This document shows, in pieces, positions 9,825-20,999 of a DNA stretch of 64,000 bases. The notes below the pieces were generated by a model, which did no database searches, had not been told where the DNA came from, and worked only from the letters and a program-made list of their open reading frames with translations. Position 1 is the stretch's first letter; every line of letters begins with the position of its first letter. The position numbers and the translations under genes are program-made. Source of the DNA: Bedellia somnulentella (taxonomy: Eukaryota; Arthropoda; Insecta; Lepidoptera; Bedelliidae); the NCBI GenBank assembly GCA_963576735.1, contig OY755183.1, forward strand, positions 14,961,213 through 15,025,212, read 5' to 3'.

Positions 9825-10005
9825 ATTAAAACCTCATGTGGGGATTATTACTAATAAATAAAGGAAAGAAAAATCTCGTCTGGCAGCTATTGACACGGTA
9901 GCTCAATGGCAGAGCGACGGGGGCGTATACCCGAGGTCACGGGTTCGATTCCCGCCTGTGTCGAGATTTTTCTTTCCTTTATTTATTCTTTAATTATTTG
10001 TGATG
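9825..10005 (+). mobile_element. SINE-C inverted-dimer copy
   Basis: The left arm (ACCTCATGTGGGGATTATTA...GGAAAGAAAAATCTCG, to about 9878) is antisense SINE-C body. A tRNA-like unit at 9892-9962 follows, then the sense body CGAGATTTTTCTTTCC. The two arms next to the tRNA-like unit are reverse complements over roughly 26 bp, so the element can fold with the tRNA-like unit in the loop. Confidence 0.75.
9892..9962 (+). repeat. tRNA-like head of SINE-C
   Basis: GACACGG at the start pairs with CTGTGTC at the end (one G-U), giving a 7-bp acceptor stem. GCTC/GAGC forms a D stem and CGGG-TTCGATT-CCCG a T arm. The anticodon arm has only a 4-bp CGGG/CCCG stem with an 8-nt loop, so this is a tRNA-derived Pol III promoter region, not a functional tRNA gene. 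Confidence 0.7.
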
Positions 10006-10163
10006 TAAGTTTTCTTTCTCTTTAAATAAGTTTTCTCCTTACATACTAAATTAACCAATATATAAGTTCGTCTTCTCTGATTAATAAGTCCATAATGAAT
10101 ATTTGAAGCGATTGTGATATGCTTTTGTTAAAAATTAATCCTGACTACACCAGTAATACTTTT

Positions 10164-10413
10164 ACATACATACATATGCTCACGACCATTAATCCCAAAA
10201 AGGGGTAGCCAGAGCTTCAGAGTTAGAAACTCCTTAGCTACATTTTGAAGTTGATAGGGGGTAAGATGGTAAAAAATAAAGTATTTTTGGTGATGGGTCT
10301 TAACAGTATCGCTTAAAAACCACTTAACGAAAAATATCCTAACCCTTTGTTTTTAGTCGCTTCTTACGACACCCGTGGGTAGAAAGGGGTAGTGACATTC
10401 TAGGCTTACACGG
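10164..10413 (-). mobile_element. SINE-A2, nearly full length
   Basis: Subtype A2: GAAGTTGATAGGGG, CACCCGTGGGTAGAAAGGGG and AGTGACATTCTAGG mark the diagnostic positions. It runs from the CATACATACATATGCTCACG tail to TTACACGGC. Confidence 0.8.
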
Positions 10414-10479
10414 CAATAATATTTAAAATTAACTGATATATTCATTCACACTATATAATATATATTTTTTTATCTTTGT

Positions 10480-10580
10480 GTTTTCAATGTGTTTTCTATT
10501 ATGTGTCATTCTGTTTACGTCTGTGTGTGTGTGTGTTAATTTGCCAAATAAATGTCTTTTACTTTACTTTTTACTTTATA
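10480..10580 (+). repeat. LINE 3' end with TTTAC repeats
   Basis: GCCAAATAAATGTCTTTTAC followed by TTTAC/TTTTTAC units resembles a retrotransposon 3' UTR: poly(A) signal plus short tandem tail. A GT dinucleotide run lies just upstream. Family not resolved. Confidence 0.4.
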
Positions 10581-10753
10581 GTAGTTATTTATAGTACATA
10601 TCACAATAGTCAAACATGACAAAGTAATGAATGTCTTACTTCGCGGTTACAACATGTTTTGGCCGTTCTATTTATTTAAGTAATATTTGAAGCGAGGTGC
10701 TTTCAACGTACAATGATATATACACACATTCTCACTGTTATAAAACCACATAA

Positions 10754-10996
10754 TGGAGTGCCGGCTTAGAATGTCGCTACCCCTTTCTATCCACGGGTGT
10801 CGTAAGAGGCGACTAAGGGTATTGGGGCTTTTTAAGGGATTTTTGGGCAATGTGGTTGGAGACCCATCACCAACAACCTTTATTTTACCATCTTTTCCCC
10901 ACGCAACTTCGAAAGTGGCTGAGGATTCTAATTCCTTAGCTCTGGCTACCCCTTCTAGGGATTTATAGCCGTGAGTATATGTATGTATGTATGTAT
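10754..10996 (+). mobile_element. SINE-A, full length
   Basis: Head GGAGTGCCGGCTTAGAATGT has A2 features while the 3' half (CTTCTAGGGATTTATAGCC) is A1-like, so this copy mixes subtypes. The tail is four TATG units. The 125-codon antisense frame here is only SINE sequence. Confidence 0.85.
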
Positions 10997-11789
10997 CGCA
11001 AACAAGAGAATTATATTCTTTTAATTTGATTTTGTAGATTTTCATAATCTCATAAAAACTACCAAGTTACAGTACGTTATAAAAAAACATATTTAAAGCT
11101 TTATTATACGTACACTGATTTTGTACCACCGTACATTGGTATTGATTTTTATTATGGCCATACAATTTATATAATAATAATATTAGTTACGATAGTAGAA
11201 ATTTGTTTGAAAGGAAAAGGGATGTACAGTCGGTTTGGTTTTATCATGCTATTTCAATTACCAAGGCGTTCTGTAAGCTACCAAATTCACTAATTTACAT
11301 GAAATAGCGAATGATTTATTTACGAGTTCGTTTTTCTATTCATTAAAACTTTTTTGTCATTCCGAACTAGATTTAAGTTGACTTCAATGAGCTTATGTTT
11401 TATTATTTATTTTTTGTAAAAACGGTATATGATGGTTAATTGTATTATACATTAACACGGCTTAAATTAATAATCTATTCTTTTTACACAGTAAATTGTA
11501 CGCATTATTCCGATAATAATACAATACACAAATAGACAACTGAAAAATATGAATTAATTTAATTTCTTTGAGAAACTAGGTGAATGCCAGATTTCTTCAA
11601 GTATTATAAATGAATAACCACGCTTCCTGCTGATTTACCTTAACCCTTTTTCTATGAACAACTATACCCTCACACTCCTCTTAAAGACATACACATGGAT
11701 AAATATAATTACGGCCCCTATATTTGGTAGTATAGCAAATCTCATAGTATTCACTGCCATAAAAAAAATATAATTTATTTTTAAGGAAC
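10997..11789. other. no recognised feature
   Basis: About 0.8 kb of AT-rich DNA with no frame, RNA gene or repeat recognised. Confidence 0.4.
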
Positions 11790-11801
11790 GTGTTTGGAAC
11801 G

Positions 11802-12042
11802 GTGAGGGAAAACATCGTGAGGAAACCCACATGGCTGAGTTGTACTTAGTCATGTGACAGTGTATTCGTACAAAACGGCGATAGGCCTGCCCCTTATCAC
11901 GTGAGTACACTGTCTAAGCAAAACGTGGGTACCTTCTCTGGAAACTAGATGGCGCTTGCCATGTGAGTTCAGGAGTATTGGTACCTCTGCCAACCCCTTC
12001 GGGGATAAACGGCGTGAACGTTTATGTTAACGTTTATGTTAT
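11802..12042 (+). mobile_element. SINE-B, 5'-truncated
   Basis: Starts inside the body at GTGAGGGAAAACATCGTG, lacks the tRNA-like head, and ends GGGGATAAACGGCGTGAACG plus TTATG units. A perfect 12-bp TSD GTGTTTGGAACG (11790-11801 and 12043-12054) shows the truncation happened during insertion. Confidence 0.85.
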
Positions 12043-12054
12043 GTGTTTGGAACG

Positions 12055-13676
12055 TAGACTAAGTGGCCTATGTTAAATAAATATGTTTGCGGCAAAGGTA
12101 GCCCACAGACACACGTTCTTTTATTGAGAATGAATATGAAACTTAAGATATATTTCCGTTGAGCTCTATTCACCCTATAAACACTCAAATAAATTATAAT
12201 ACGCAATTTTCCATATAATAGATATAATTTCCCAAAACTTTTGTACAAGTGTTTGATAATAAAAGTTTAAATTTTCCTTCATTCACTATGTCAAAGAATA
12301 ATTAAAGATAAACAATTAAGAATAATAAATTAAGAAAAGATATTGAAAAATTTGAATATTTAAAAAAGTAGAAGAATTATTTAAAGATAATAAATCAAGA
12401 AAAAATTTACCATAATGATTTGTATACATAGTCCCGTTTGGGTACGCAGGGACCTTTGTTACAGCGTAATAAATACTTAATTCGTATATCAAACACCACT
12501 ACGTACGATTATGGGAAATCTCTCATTTACATTATTTATATTTATTACATTTTCACACTTCGGATCCCTAACGATTTAAAAGATATTCTATCTAACACTA
12601 TACGATTTTAAATAATAGCTAAATATATCAAAATTAGAACTGAATTAAGTACAACGTTGATTGTTATATGCCATTGACACTAAAAATGCACATTTGGAGA
12701 TAAAATATAAAAAAGCAATTTTCAAAGAAGTAGTTATTTAGTTCTATTCAATAAAAAATAGTTTCCCTGTGCCAACCTATGCTGTCCGTTTTTAATTCAC
12801 ACAAACATTTACTCACGTTTATAATCTTAACAACTTAGAAAATTAATCGCCAAGAAATGATGGTAAAATTTGTTCTCATTCGTATAGAGTTTCCAACCTC
12901 GTGATCCAACATATACTCAAAATGCCCCCTACCTTAACGCTTCATACGCTGACCAGGTTGAATTGGGACACTAATTCTACGTCCCAACACGCTATACAAA
13001 TAGTTAATAAGTAATAATATGTACTTACCATGAGATATGGATTTAGATGGGTAACCGCAAACACCATACACTGGATCTCCACACTGTTATTCACAAGAAC
13101 ACCAAAAATATCACTTACGGTGATTAAAAACAAAACGCGAAATATTTCTGTGCAAAATTATTGGCTAGATTTGGAACAACTAGTTCGGATGGATATTCAA
13201 AATTAGAATGAATCAGTTGCAAAATTTCTATTCTATTTAAATATTTACCTAATGATAATCCTGGGAAGGGTGATATTATTGTCGACCAATCAGAAAACGG
13301 GATTACGGTAATTAGAAAATAGTGTGAGAGCTCGGTGCAGGTAATCAGTTCCGGGAAATGTAGTGTACTGTTGTTGTTTTAAACGAACTTAAATATCTTA
13401 CTACATTACATATATTTTCATTCATATTTTTTATGGGAAGAATGTGATGTTGATTTCGATACAAGATCAAATATCTCATAAGATATACTTATATTTCGAG
13501 ATGAAGACAAGCCTATTTTCAAAAACACATTGTATTAAATGTTTTATGCCGAATAGCACAAAACATTTATGCGTGGTTGATGTACAAAAAAAAAACACTT
13601 TGATCCTAACAATTGTAATTATAATAGGCAATCTTGTGTGTTAGCATATGTAGATTGAAAAAAATATTTTGTTCGT
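12055..13676. other. no recognised feature
   Basis: About 1.6 kb of AT-rich DNA. A possible worn SINE-A end (ACATTTACTCACGTTTATAA, near 12807) is the only hint; no gene seen. Confidence 0.4.
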
Positions 13677-13685
13677 TAACTTATG

Positions 13686-13944
13686 GTGCTGTGTAGCTGT
13701 TAAGCTAAGCCGACATTAGAATAACACTACCCCATTTCTTCCGGTGGGTGTACGTAAGAAGCGACTAGCGGTATTGGGGCGTTTAAGGGATTTTTGGGCG
13801 ATGCGGTTGGAGACCCATCACCAACAACCTTTATTTTACTATCTTCTCCCAACTCAAGTTTGCAAAAGTGGCTGAGGAGTTTCTAATTCCTTAGCTCTGG
13901 CTACCCCTTCTAGGGATTTATAGCCGTGAGTATATGTATGTATG
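13686..13944 (+). mobile_element. SINE-A with a micro-inverted head
   Basis: Body and tail are canonical. In the head, GCTGTGTAG is followed by CTGTTAAGCTAAGCCGACA, the reverse complement of the expected TGTCGGCTTAG segment with a few extra bases, before TTAGAATAACAC resumes. TSD TAACTTATG (13677-13685 and 13945-13953). Confidence 0.8.
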
Positions 13945-13953
13945 TAACTTATG

Positions 13954-14440
13954 TCTATCTGGATTTCCAGGATTCCGGGCAATGTAGAGTAACCGTAGTT
14001 GTTTTACTCGAACTTAACTGTCTTACTGCATTAGATATATTTGTATATCTAATTTGTATGTGAATAATGATGATAATATTCGACACTTAAAATATGTCAC
14101 AACCAATACCAACTTTACTTCCGAGATAAAACTAGTCCGTTAAATAACACTAAATTGGATCGTAATAGGCCGAACATCATCAAAAGTATTTGTTTTCGCA
14201 CAAATAACAATTATACAAATAACTAATACATTACAATTATATTTATAATCGGTAATCTAGAGTGTAATATATGATTTGGAAACTGGCGTAGGTACCTACA
14301 TGTAGTACATAAGTTTTTCTTGAAAACTGTTCTCAATATAGAGTTTGAGGATGACATCAAAAAATGACAATAAAATTGTTTGCTTTAGTCTTCAGTTATG
14401 TATACAATTAAATGTTATCATATTGCCAATAATTCCCATT
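13954..14440. other. no recognised feature
   Basis: AT-rich spacer; nothing recognised. Confidence 0.4.
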
Positions 14441-14656
14441 TCCATCTAGACGGGGTAAACAGAGCTAAGGAATTAGAAATTCCTCAGCCAATTTAGGAAA
14501 TTGAGTGGAGAAAAGATGGTAAAATAAAGGCTGTGTTGGTGATGAGTTTCCAACCGCACCGCCCAAAAAATCCCTTAATAGCCCCAATACCGTTAGTCGC
14601 CTCTTACGTACACCCACCGGTAGAAATGGGGTAGTGATATTCCGACACTACACAGC
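14441..14656 (-). mobile_element. SINE-A lacking its tail
   Basis: From GACGGGGTAAACAGAGC through GAGTTTCCAACCGCACCGCC to CCGACACTACACAGC. The TATG tail and GCCGTGAG box are gone. Confidence 0.75.
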
Positions 14657-14844
14657 AAATTCAATATTATAATATTGAATATTATAATAATCTACACAAA
14701 ACAAGGGGTTCAAAAGTGGTTCAAAGTTATCCTTGTATGAAATATTGTTTGATTTAAGCAATGTTATTCAAAATATTGTAATATTTATTTATTTATATAA
14801 TAAATAATAATTCTCAATTGTGGTTATCAATTTACTATAACATT

Positions 14845-14948
14845 CATAAATACATATACTCACGGCTATAAATCCCGAGAAGGGGTAGCCAAAGCATCGG
14901 AAAAAGAATTTTTTCAGCCACTTTTGGAAGTTATGTTTTGGAAAGGAT
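14845..14948 (-). repeat. SINE-A 3' fragment
   Basis: ATACATATACTCACGGCTAT to CAGCCACTTTTGGAAGTT only; a 5'-truncated copy. Confidence 0.75.
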
Positions 14949-15009
14949 TGAGAGTTCCTACTAAATATTGTAGTTTGGTTTTAAATAATTAAAATTTTAG
15001 GACATATCA

Positions 15010-15345
15010 CATCTTGATAGCTCAATGAAAAGAACCACCGCCTTTAATGAAGCCAGGGGTGCTCGTTGACATTCTTTTATTTGAGCCTACACCAATATTT
15101 CATTTCGAAAGCCAGCTCATAACTGTATTACCTAGGAATAACATCGTAAGGAAATCCACGTGGCTAAACTGAATGTTACTGAGTCCTGTGACTATCTTCG
15201 TTCAAATCAGCGATAAGCTCCAAATACGTGAATTCCAGATTACACCAAAGTCGGTACCTTTAACCCCAGGTGACCAAAAAATTATGAAAAAGTGATCTTC
15301 AGAAGCATTAGTACCCTTGCCTCGTTTTCTGGAACATAGGGTGTT
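15010..15345 (+). mobile_element. SINE-B, old diverged copy
   Basis: Traces of the head (TTGATAGCTCAATG), then GAGCCTACACCAAT, AACATCGTAAGGAAATCCAC, ATCAGCGATAAGC and CTTCAGAAGCATTAGTACC in SINE-B order, with many substitutions. The final CCCCTTCGGGG box is lost. Confidence 0.6.
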
Positions 15346-15439
15346 AACATAGAAATGAGTTTTCTGTAATAAAATTTATACATTAAGCTTTAATTCCCTG
15401 TTTAAGGACTGTCCCTCCTCAATTAATAAATGTGAGCAA

Positions 15440-15767
15440 TTATAACTATTCCACATGTATAAGTATGTAGTTATGTATGTATGTGTGTTCATATGTGTGT
15501 AATATGTATATTATTTTGTGTAATTTTAATTAATATTTATGTTATTATTTATTATTTCAATTAAATAAGTTAGTTTTAAAGTAAGCTTATTTTGTGCATC
15601 TACCCAGATAACTAGTTTACCGATCTCACCTTCCAAAGGTTGTCTGGAAGAGATCGCTTTTAGCGATAAGACCGCCGATTGTACCTCACTGTAAACTGTA
15701 TGATAATTTCTTTTGTAAATTTGTGTTTGATGTACAATAAAGAGTTGTTCTATTCTATTCTAAATAC
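15440..15767 (+). mobile_element. LINE-D 3' UTR
   Basis: Matches the 24785-25440 copy in reverse: ATTTTGTGCATCTACCC, AAGGTTGTCTGGAAGAGATC, GCGATAAGACCGCCGATTG, TGTACAATAAAGAGTTG and TATTC repeats. No coding sequence is retained. The next SINE-A starts in its tail. Confidence 0.75.
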
Positions 15768-15946
15768 GCTGTGTAGTCGGCTTTAAATAAAATTTCTCCA
15801 TCTCATCCCATGGTTGATCGCAAGAGGCGACTTCGGGTATTGGGGCTTATTAAGTAATTTTTGGGCGATGCGGCTAGATTTTACTGATTCTGAACCTCTG
15901 GCTACCCCTTTTAGGGATTTATAGCCGTGAGTATATGCATGTTTGT
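15768..15946 (+). mobile_element. SINE-A with internal deletion
   Basis: Head GCTGTGTAGTCGGC and tail region TTTATAGCCGTGAGTATATG are present. About 70-100 bp between GATGCGGCTAGA and the CTCTGGCTACCCC box are missing. Confidence 0.75.
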
Positions 15947-16342
15947 GAATATTAATTCAAAAAATATATTCACAATACCTTAATTAGCAAGATGAGTGAA
16001 CATGCGTATGTAAAGTTTATAGTAATAAAATAGTATTCTGTCTTCGTGCGTTGAATAAATCCGATGCATAAAATTGTACGCACCGAATACAGGTTTGTGA
16101 ATGCTTATTGCAGTTGTAGTTGAATAACATCTTGATAATGAACTCTGCAAGGCCGATACAGCCTCCAACAGCCTCCAATCAAATAATCCACATATATCAC
16201 GAGACTTTACCTGCTTTGATATACTGGCTTAGAGTAACTTTCCATTAGGCAACATCCCTTTTCATAAATCTGTATATCTTTTTTGAAAATGATGATATCT
16301 GAATTATTGGAATTAGGCATGATTATAAAGATGTAATTTATC

Positions 16343-16597
16343 ATACTTATATAGATATACTCACGGCTATAAAACCCTAACATTGTTAGCCAGAGCTAAG
16401 GAATTAAAAATTCCTCAGCCACGTTTGGAAATTCAGCGGCGAAAAGATGGTGAAATTAAGGTTTTCGCTGATGGGTCTCCAATCGCTTCGCCGTATGATT
16501 CTAATGATTCCTTTAAAAGCCCAATTACCCTTAGTGGCACCTAACGTACACCCACGGCAGGAAATTGGGTAGTGGTTGTCAAAGCCACTACATAGCT
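16343..16597 (-). mobile_element. SINE-A, diverged full-length
   Basis: GATATACTCACGGCTATAAA to AAAGCCACTACATAGCT, with a small insertion (GTATGATTCTAATGATT) in the middle. Confidence 0.75.
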
Positions 16598-16697
16598 ACT
16601 AATTAATATTTATCAAATTCATCAAATAACATGTTTTTTTTTTAATTTCTCTGTTTTCACGCTGTGCAACCACCTAAGACATAGGATATAGATTATG

Positions 16698-16825
16698 GGG
16701 ATACATACATACATACATATACTCACGCCGTAAATTCCCATTGGGGTAGGCAGAGACTATCGATCGCCACTTCTTACGATCCTGGCAAACCTCTCTTGCT
16801 TCGTCTACATCTTTGCTTTGTATTA
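16698..16825 (-). mobile_element. LINE-R 3' end
   Basis: ATACATACATATACTCACGC tail, TTCCCATTGGGGTAGGCAGA and the antisense of CQDRTKWRSIVSAYP. Strongly 5'-truncated LINE-R copy. Confidence 0.8.
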
Positions 16826-17106
16826 ACAATATTCACTTGCTTCCGTATATAAAGATGAAAAAGTAATGGTTTTCTGACCTGAGAATTATGAGCATATCTT
16901 AATTAGGGACAAAGTGACGAAAGGGTGGCTAGATCTAATGAGAAAATAATTATTCCTGCGTCATATGTCAAAGCTATACTTTTTACGACTATTTTTTCCA
17001 ACATTTTTGTTGTTCTGGTGTTTTGCTGAGAGAAATGGGTGGGAATTTTGTTTAGATCAACACAGGCGTCCACAGTGGGAGAAATAAAAAAGATTATATG
17101 AAATTA

Positions 17107-17190
17107 TAAGAATGTTCTTTTGTTCATGTAAACCTCATATGGGGATTGTTTCTAATAAGTAAAGGATAAATATAGGAAAGAAAATTTGTA
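17107..17190 (-). repeat. SINE-C body arm
   Basis: TTTGTTCATGTAAACCTCAT, GGGGATTGTTTCTAATAAG and AGGAAAGAAAATT: antisense SINE-C body without a tRNA-like head. Confidence 0.6.
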
Positions 17191-17195
17191 ATGAA

Positions 17196-17272
17196 ATGAT
17201 TTATGAAAGTAAAAGAAGCGCGAGATTTGTCAGGATCGTCGAAATTGGCGAGCAATAGCCTAAGTTTACTCC
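17196..17272 (+). repeat. LINE-R 3' remnant
   Basis: GAAGCGCGAGATTTGTCAGG and TCGTCGAAATTGGCGAGCAA correspond to EAREVCQDRTKWRAI of LINE-R. The terminal box is decayed. Confidence 0.55.
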
Positions 17273-17305
17273 TATGTTTTTTTTATTCCGAAACTCTGGC
17301 TACAA

Positions 17306-17554
17306 CATACATACATATACTCACGGCTATAAATCTCTAAAAGAGGTAACCAGAGCTGAGAAATTAGAAATTTCTCAGCCACTTTTGGAAGTTGATTGGG
17401 GAAAAGATGGTAGAATAAAGATTGTTGGTGATGGGTCTCCAACCGCATCGCCCAAAAATCCCTTAAAAAGCCCCAATACCATTAGTCGCCTCTTACGTAC
17501 ACCCACCGGAAGAAATGGGGTAGTGCTATTCTAAGCCGACACTACAAAGCTACA
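17306..17554 (-). mobile_element. SINE-A, full length
   Basis: Complete reverse copy. TSD GGCTACAA (17298-17305 and 17555-17562). The antisense 86-codon frame at 17274-17534 is SINE sequence. Confidence 0.85.
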
Positions 17555-17736
17555 GGCTACAAATTTTTAATTATTAAATAAATTAGCTGGGTGAATGACC
17601 TTTTAATACCTCTCTCTGCCGTCGGAAGCGCTGCCTTCGCAAATATTAGCGAGATCATGAATTTGGTGTTATCAGCGCCTTAAAGCAGTATGTTACAAAA
17701 AATAACGGTCTGTAAAAGAGATCTGTTTTATTCAGT

Positions 17737-17972
17737 TATATATACTCACGGCCATAAATCTCAAAAAGGGGTGGCCAGATCTCCAGAGCTGGAAATTCCT
17801 CAGCCACATTTGGAAGTTAATAGGGGACGAGATGGTAGAAATAAAGTATCGTTGGTGATGATTTTCGAACCGCATCGCTAAAAACCACTTGATAAAGTCT
17901 CATACCCTTAGTCGCCTCTAACGATCGTGGTTAGAATGGGGTAGTGACATTCTAAGCCGGCACTAAATGGCA
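17737..17972 (-). mobile_element. SINE-A2
   Basis: TATACTCACGGCCATAAATC, AATAGGGGACGAGATGG and AGTGACATTCTAAGCCGGC give the A2 signature; moderately diverged. Confidence 0.8.
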
Positions 17973-18357
17973 CGTCGGATCAAGATCAACTTAAAAAATG
18001 CTATTAAGCGGTAAATAATTAAATTAATCTTTTTTTTTTCTTAAATCTAAATACCATGTTGCAGTTGATAGCCACTGACTACAATAACGGGTACATATGT
18101 ATGTAAATGAGTACAAATATAAAATGCATTCTTATCGCCCTTGTAGGTGAGATAGGGCTTAAAATTTAACATATTGCATTTACTTTCGGCATTTAAAATA
18201 GAAGAAAATATGGTTACTAGGGGATTTTAGTCCTATACTATAAAAGCACTTATAAGATCTTTGAATTAAGTTTTTGCTGTGCTATTTCAGTTCAGTCCAA
18301 CCGTACGGTCAATTTAATTTTACATCCAAATATAACCGAAGCCAAAAATTTTGTTAA

Positions 18358-18595
18358 ATGAGTGGAGAAAAGATAGTAAAATAAATTATTATTGGTAATC
18401 GCTCAACTTCTAGTTCCTCAGCTCTGGCTTCGCCTTGTAGGGATTTACAGCCGTGAGTATATGTATGTATGTAATCGCTCAATAACCAGAACCACATTAC
18501 CCTAGAATCCCTTAAAATGTCCCCAAACATCTCATACGAAACCCACGATAAGTAAAGTGTTAGTGCTAATCTAAGCCGGCACTCATAGCTAACTT
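18358..18595 (-). mobile_element. old SINE-A split by a younger SINE-A
   Basis: The parts 18358-18406 (GAGTGGAGAAAAGATAG...) and 18472-18595 (to AAGCCGGCACTCATAGCT) join into one diverged antisense SINE-A when the nested insertion is removed. Confidence 0.7.
18407..18471 (+). mobile_element. nested SINE-A 3' fragment (65 bp)
   Basis: CTAGTTCCTCAGCTCTGGCT to the TATGTATG tail, inserted in the older SINE-A in the opposite orientation. TSD TAATCGCTCAA at 18396-18406 and 18472-18482. Confidence 0.85.
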
Positions 18596-19261
18596 TGTAA
18601 CCAAATGTTCAGTCACAATGAATAAATATATTCGACACAAATCGATTGGAGCGAAAATAACTAGAATTTAATCGCCTACCGAACATTCTCAGGATATTCC
18701 ACATGACAGGTCCATACGATAAAAATCTCCTATCGCTATCTTAGCTCCTTGTAATAAAGCTCAATATTGCGTAAAAAATATCAGAATCCTGACATTCATC
18801 CTCAATGGGTCGTGACTCGAGGAGTTGGAGACGGTTGTAGGAAATTGGACTTTATATTGTAGGTAATAAGGAAGATTTCAATGAAGGGTGGTGTCAAGAT
18901 AAAGTCAGGGTCGCGAGGGTGGATTCATACAAAAAGTCGTCTAACCGGTTGATGTTCAAAGGATTTGACGGCAACGGACCTACTGAGTCTTAGATACTAG
19001 GACCTAGATAATGAAAATAAGTACTAAAGTATAGGTTTTTGAGAAGAAGGTATGCAATAAAACTTGTCATCATTTTGTTACATATTTATTGAGTTTCAAG
19101 TATTATATTTATTAAATGTTGTTCATATTTATGCATATACATAGTACCAATCCTTTTGTTGTATGGTGTTATGTTAATATGAATACATTATCTATCTATC
19201 TGCAATCAATATAGAGCAGAGTAATAAAAGGTTTCGATTTATTCTCTAGCCGCTGGGTCTT
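18596..19261. other. no recognised feature
   Basis: Mixed-composition DNA without a long frame; nothing recognised. Confidence 0.4.
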
Positions 19262-19460
19262 TGTACCCTTAAATTATAATAAGGTTATTATAATAATAAT
19301 AATAAAAATCGTTTATTTTCTAATTAACTTATGTAAAAATTATACTAGGGCACATATTTTACAATTAAAATAAGGGTGAGACACATAGACTACATTAGTG
19401 CCATTATAGGTCGTGCCTGTGCAATGGTCACTAATAATTTCATTTTTTAAAAGAATACAA
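19262..19460 (-). repeat. possible LINE 3' end
   Basis: On the minus strand it ends AGAAAATAAACGATTTTT with ATT repeats, resembling a retrotransposon 3' UTR and tail. Family unknown. Confidence 0.35.
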
Positions 19461-19559
19461 AAACAAATCGTGTTCTCCTCTAGTAAGAAAATATGTATTT
19501 GTGTGTGTGTGTGTTTGCGTAATTATAATTTTATGTTCTATTTATTCTTAATCAAAATG

Positions 19560-19752
19560 AAGTAAACAATCAAAGCGTACGCGCGACAAGTCAAGAAATG
19601 ACGATCGGGCAGGGGCGCATTAAACAGGAAGACGATCGTATTAAGCGTTAAGAAATGTATGAAAATTGGTTTCAAGTTGCAGGGACTGGCGTAAAGCGGC
19701 GTATTGTGCGAGAAATCGTATTAAGCGTGATCGTATTAAACGGGTTCTACTG
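19560..19752. repeat. pogo/Tigger-like transposon end
   Basis: The right edge reads GGGTTCTACTG then TA. On the other strand this is TA followed by CAGTAGAACCCGTTTAATAC, like the terminal repeat of pogo/Tigger-type elements with a TA target. ATCGTATTAAGCG-type words recur three times inside. The matching left end was not found. Confidence 0.4.
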
Positions 19753-20670
19753 TATGTAGTTCAAATAATACAAAATCTATGCGATCACGCCATGGCCAGC
19801 AGGTATTAAGTGTTAAAAAGTACCGTTATCTTGCCGCTTAAGCTTATTGTCCTTATTTGGTCACAAAAATGTTGTTTCAATAACTGTCATAATAATTAGT
19901 TTATAACTTCTAACTCAGTGATCTTATTGTGTGAGTAACCTTTTGTTTTAAATTCCACAAAATATTTTGAACAGGTATTTACGCATTTCCACAAAAACCT
20001 TTATTTAACTGCAAAATACTATTTCGTTATTGATAAGAAATGTAGTTCGCTTTTGTGTTTTGTGAATTGGTTTGTTTTAATCCTTTTTCGACCATGATTC
20101 ACACGATCGGGTACTTTATTAGACGGCCTAAAATTGCTTCATCTTTTTAATCTTTATTTTAGTGCTCACTTTTGACGACTATTATTTATTAATAATTGTC
20201 GATAATCCGACTTTTTGTGAATTTACGGAGTCAGTTACAGTGTTCGCCATTGGTTGCCCAAATAATAAATAATATAAAAACTAATATTGAGTCTACAATT
20301 TCCCAGTATATTTTATAAAGAGTGAAGGAAAAGTGATTCCTACACATAATTATTTTATCAAAGAAATAAATGATGGGCAAATTATTATTATTATTAAATT
20401 TTAAGGGTCAAAACTCAAGGTCCGATAGAGTAAGATGCGTATTAAGAAACCGATAGCAGGCTCTGCTAACGAATCAAACAACCTGAACTAAGGTGAAATT
20501 GTGTTCTAATATTTTATATTTACGACTTAATCATCTTAATAGACAGGGATATTGTGTTATATCTTATGTTATGTTTTTTTATGAAAGAGTTCTATATATT
20601 ATTTTATTAGTTCGCCAAAATGGAAACTAATGGTGAATGATAAAAATAATGAAAAATCACCACAGTTTTC
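19753..20670. other. no recognised feature
   Basis: AT-rich, about 0.9 kb; no gene or repeat recognised. Confidence 0.4.
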
Positions 20671-20674
20671 TTAC

Positions 20675-20925
20675 ACTCACGGTTGTAATAAATAATCGGG
20701 TAGACGTACGTACAAATATACAAACATTTCGAGAAATGATAGCCAGAGCTTTAGAATGAGGAATTCCTCAGCCACTTTTGGAAGTTGAGTGAGGGAAAAG
20801 ATTGTTAAGTAAATGTTTTTGGTGATCGGTCTCACACCGCATTGTCCAAATATCACAAATTATCCCAAATACCCATAACCGCCTCTTACGAACACCCAAT
20901 GAAAGAAATAGGGTCAAAGCCACTA
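20675..20925 (-). mobile_element. SINE-A, diverged
   Basis: CTTACACTCACGGTTGTAAT, GATAGCCAGAGCTTTAGAAT and TCAAAGCCACTACATTC. A small insertion lies between the tail box and the CCAGAGC box. Confidence 0.7.
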
Positions 20926-20999
20926 CATTCAAATATATGACTTTAAACTCAATAGATATGTAGCAAAATTATGACAAGTTTTATTGCATACCTTCTTAC

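Noticed and set aside
9892..9962. functional tRNA gene
   Set aside because: Anticodon arm is not canonical (4-bp stem, 8-nt loop) and the unit recurs within SINE-C copies; it is a tRNA-derived SINE head.
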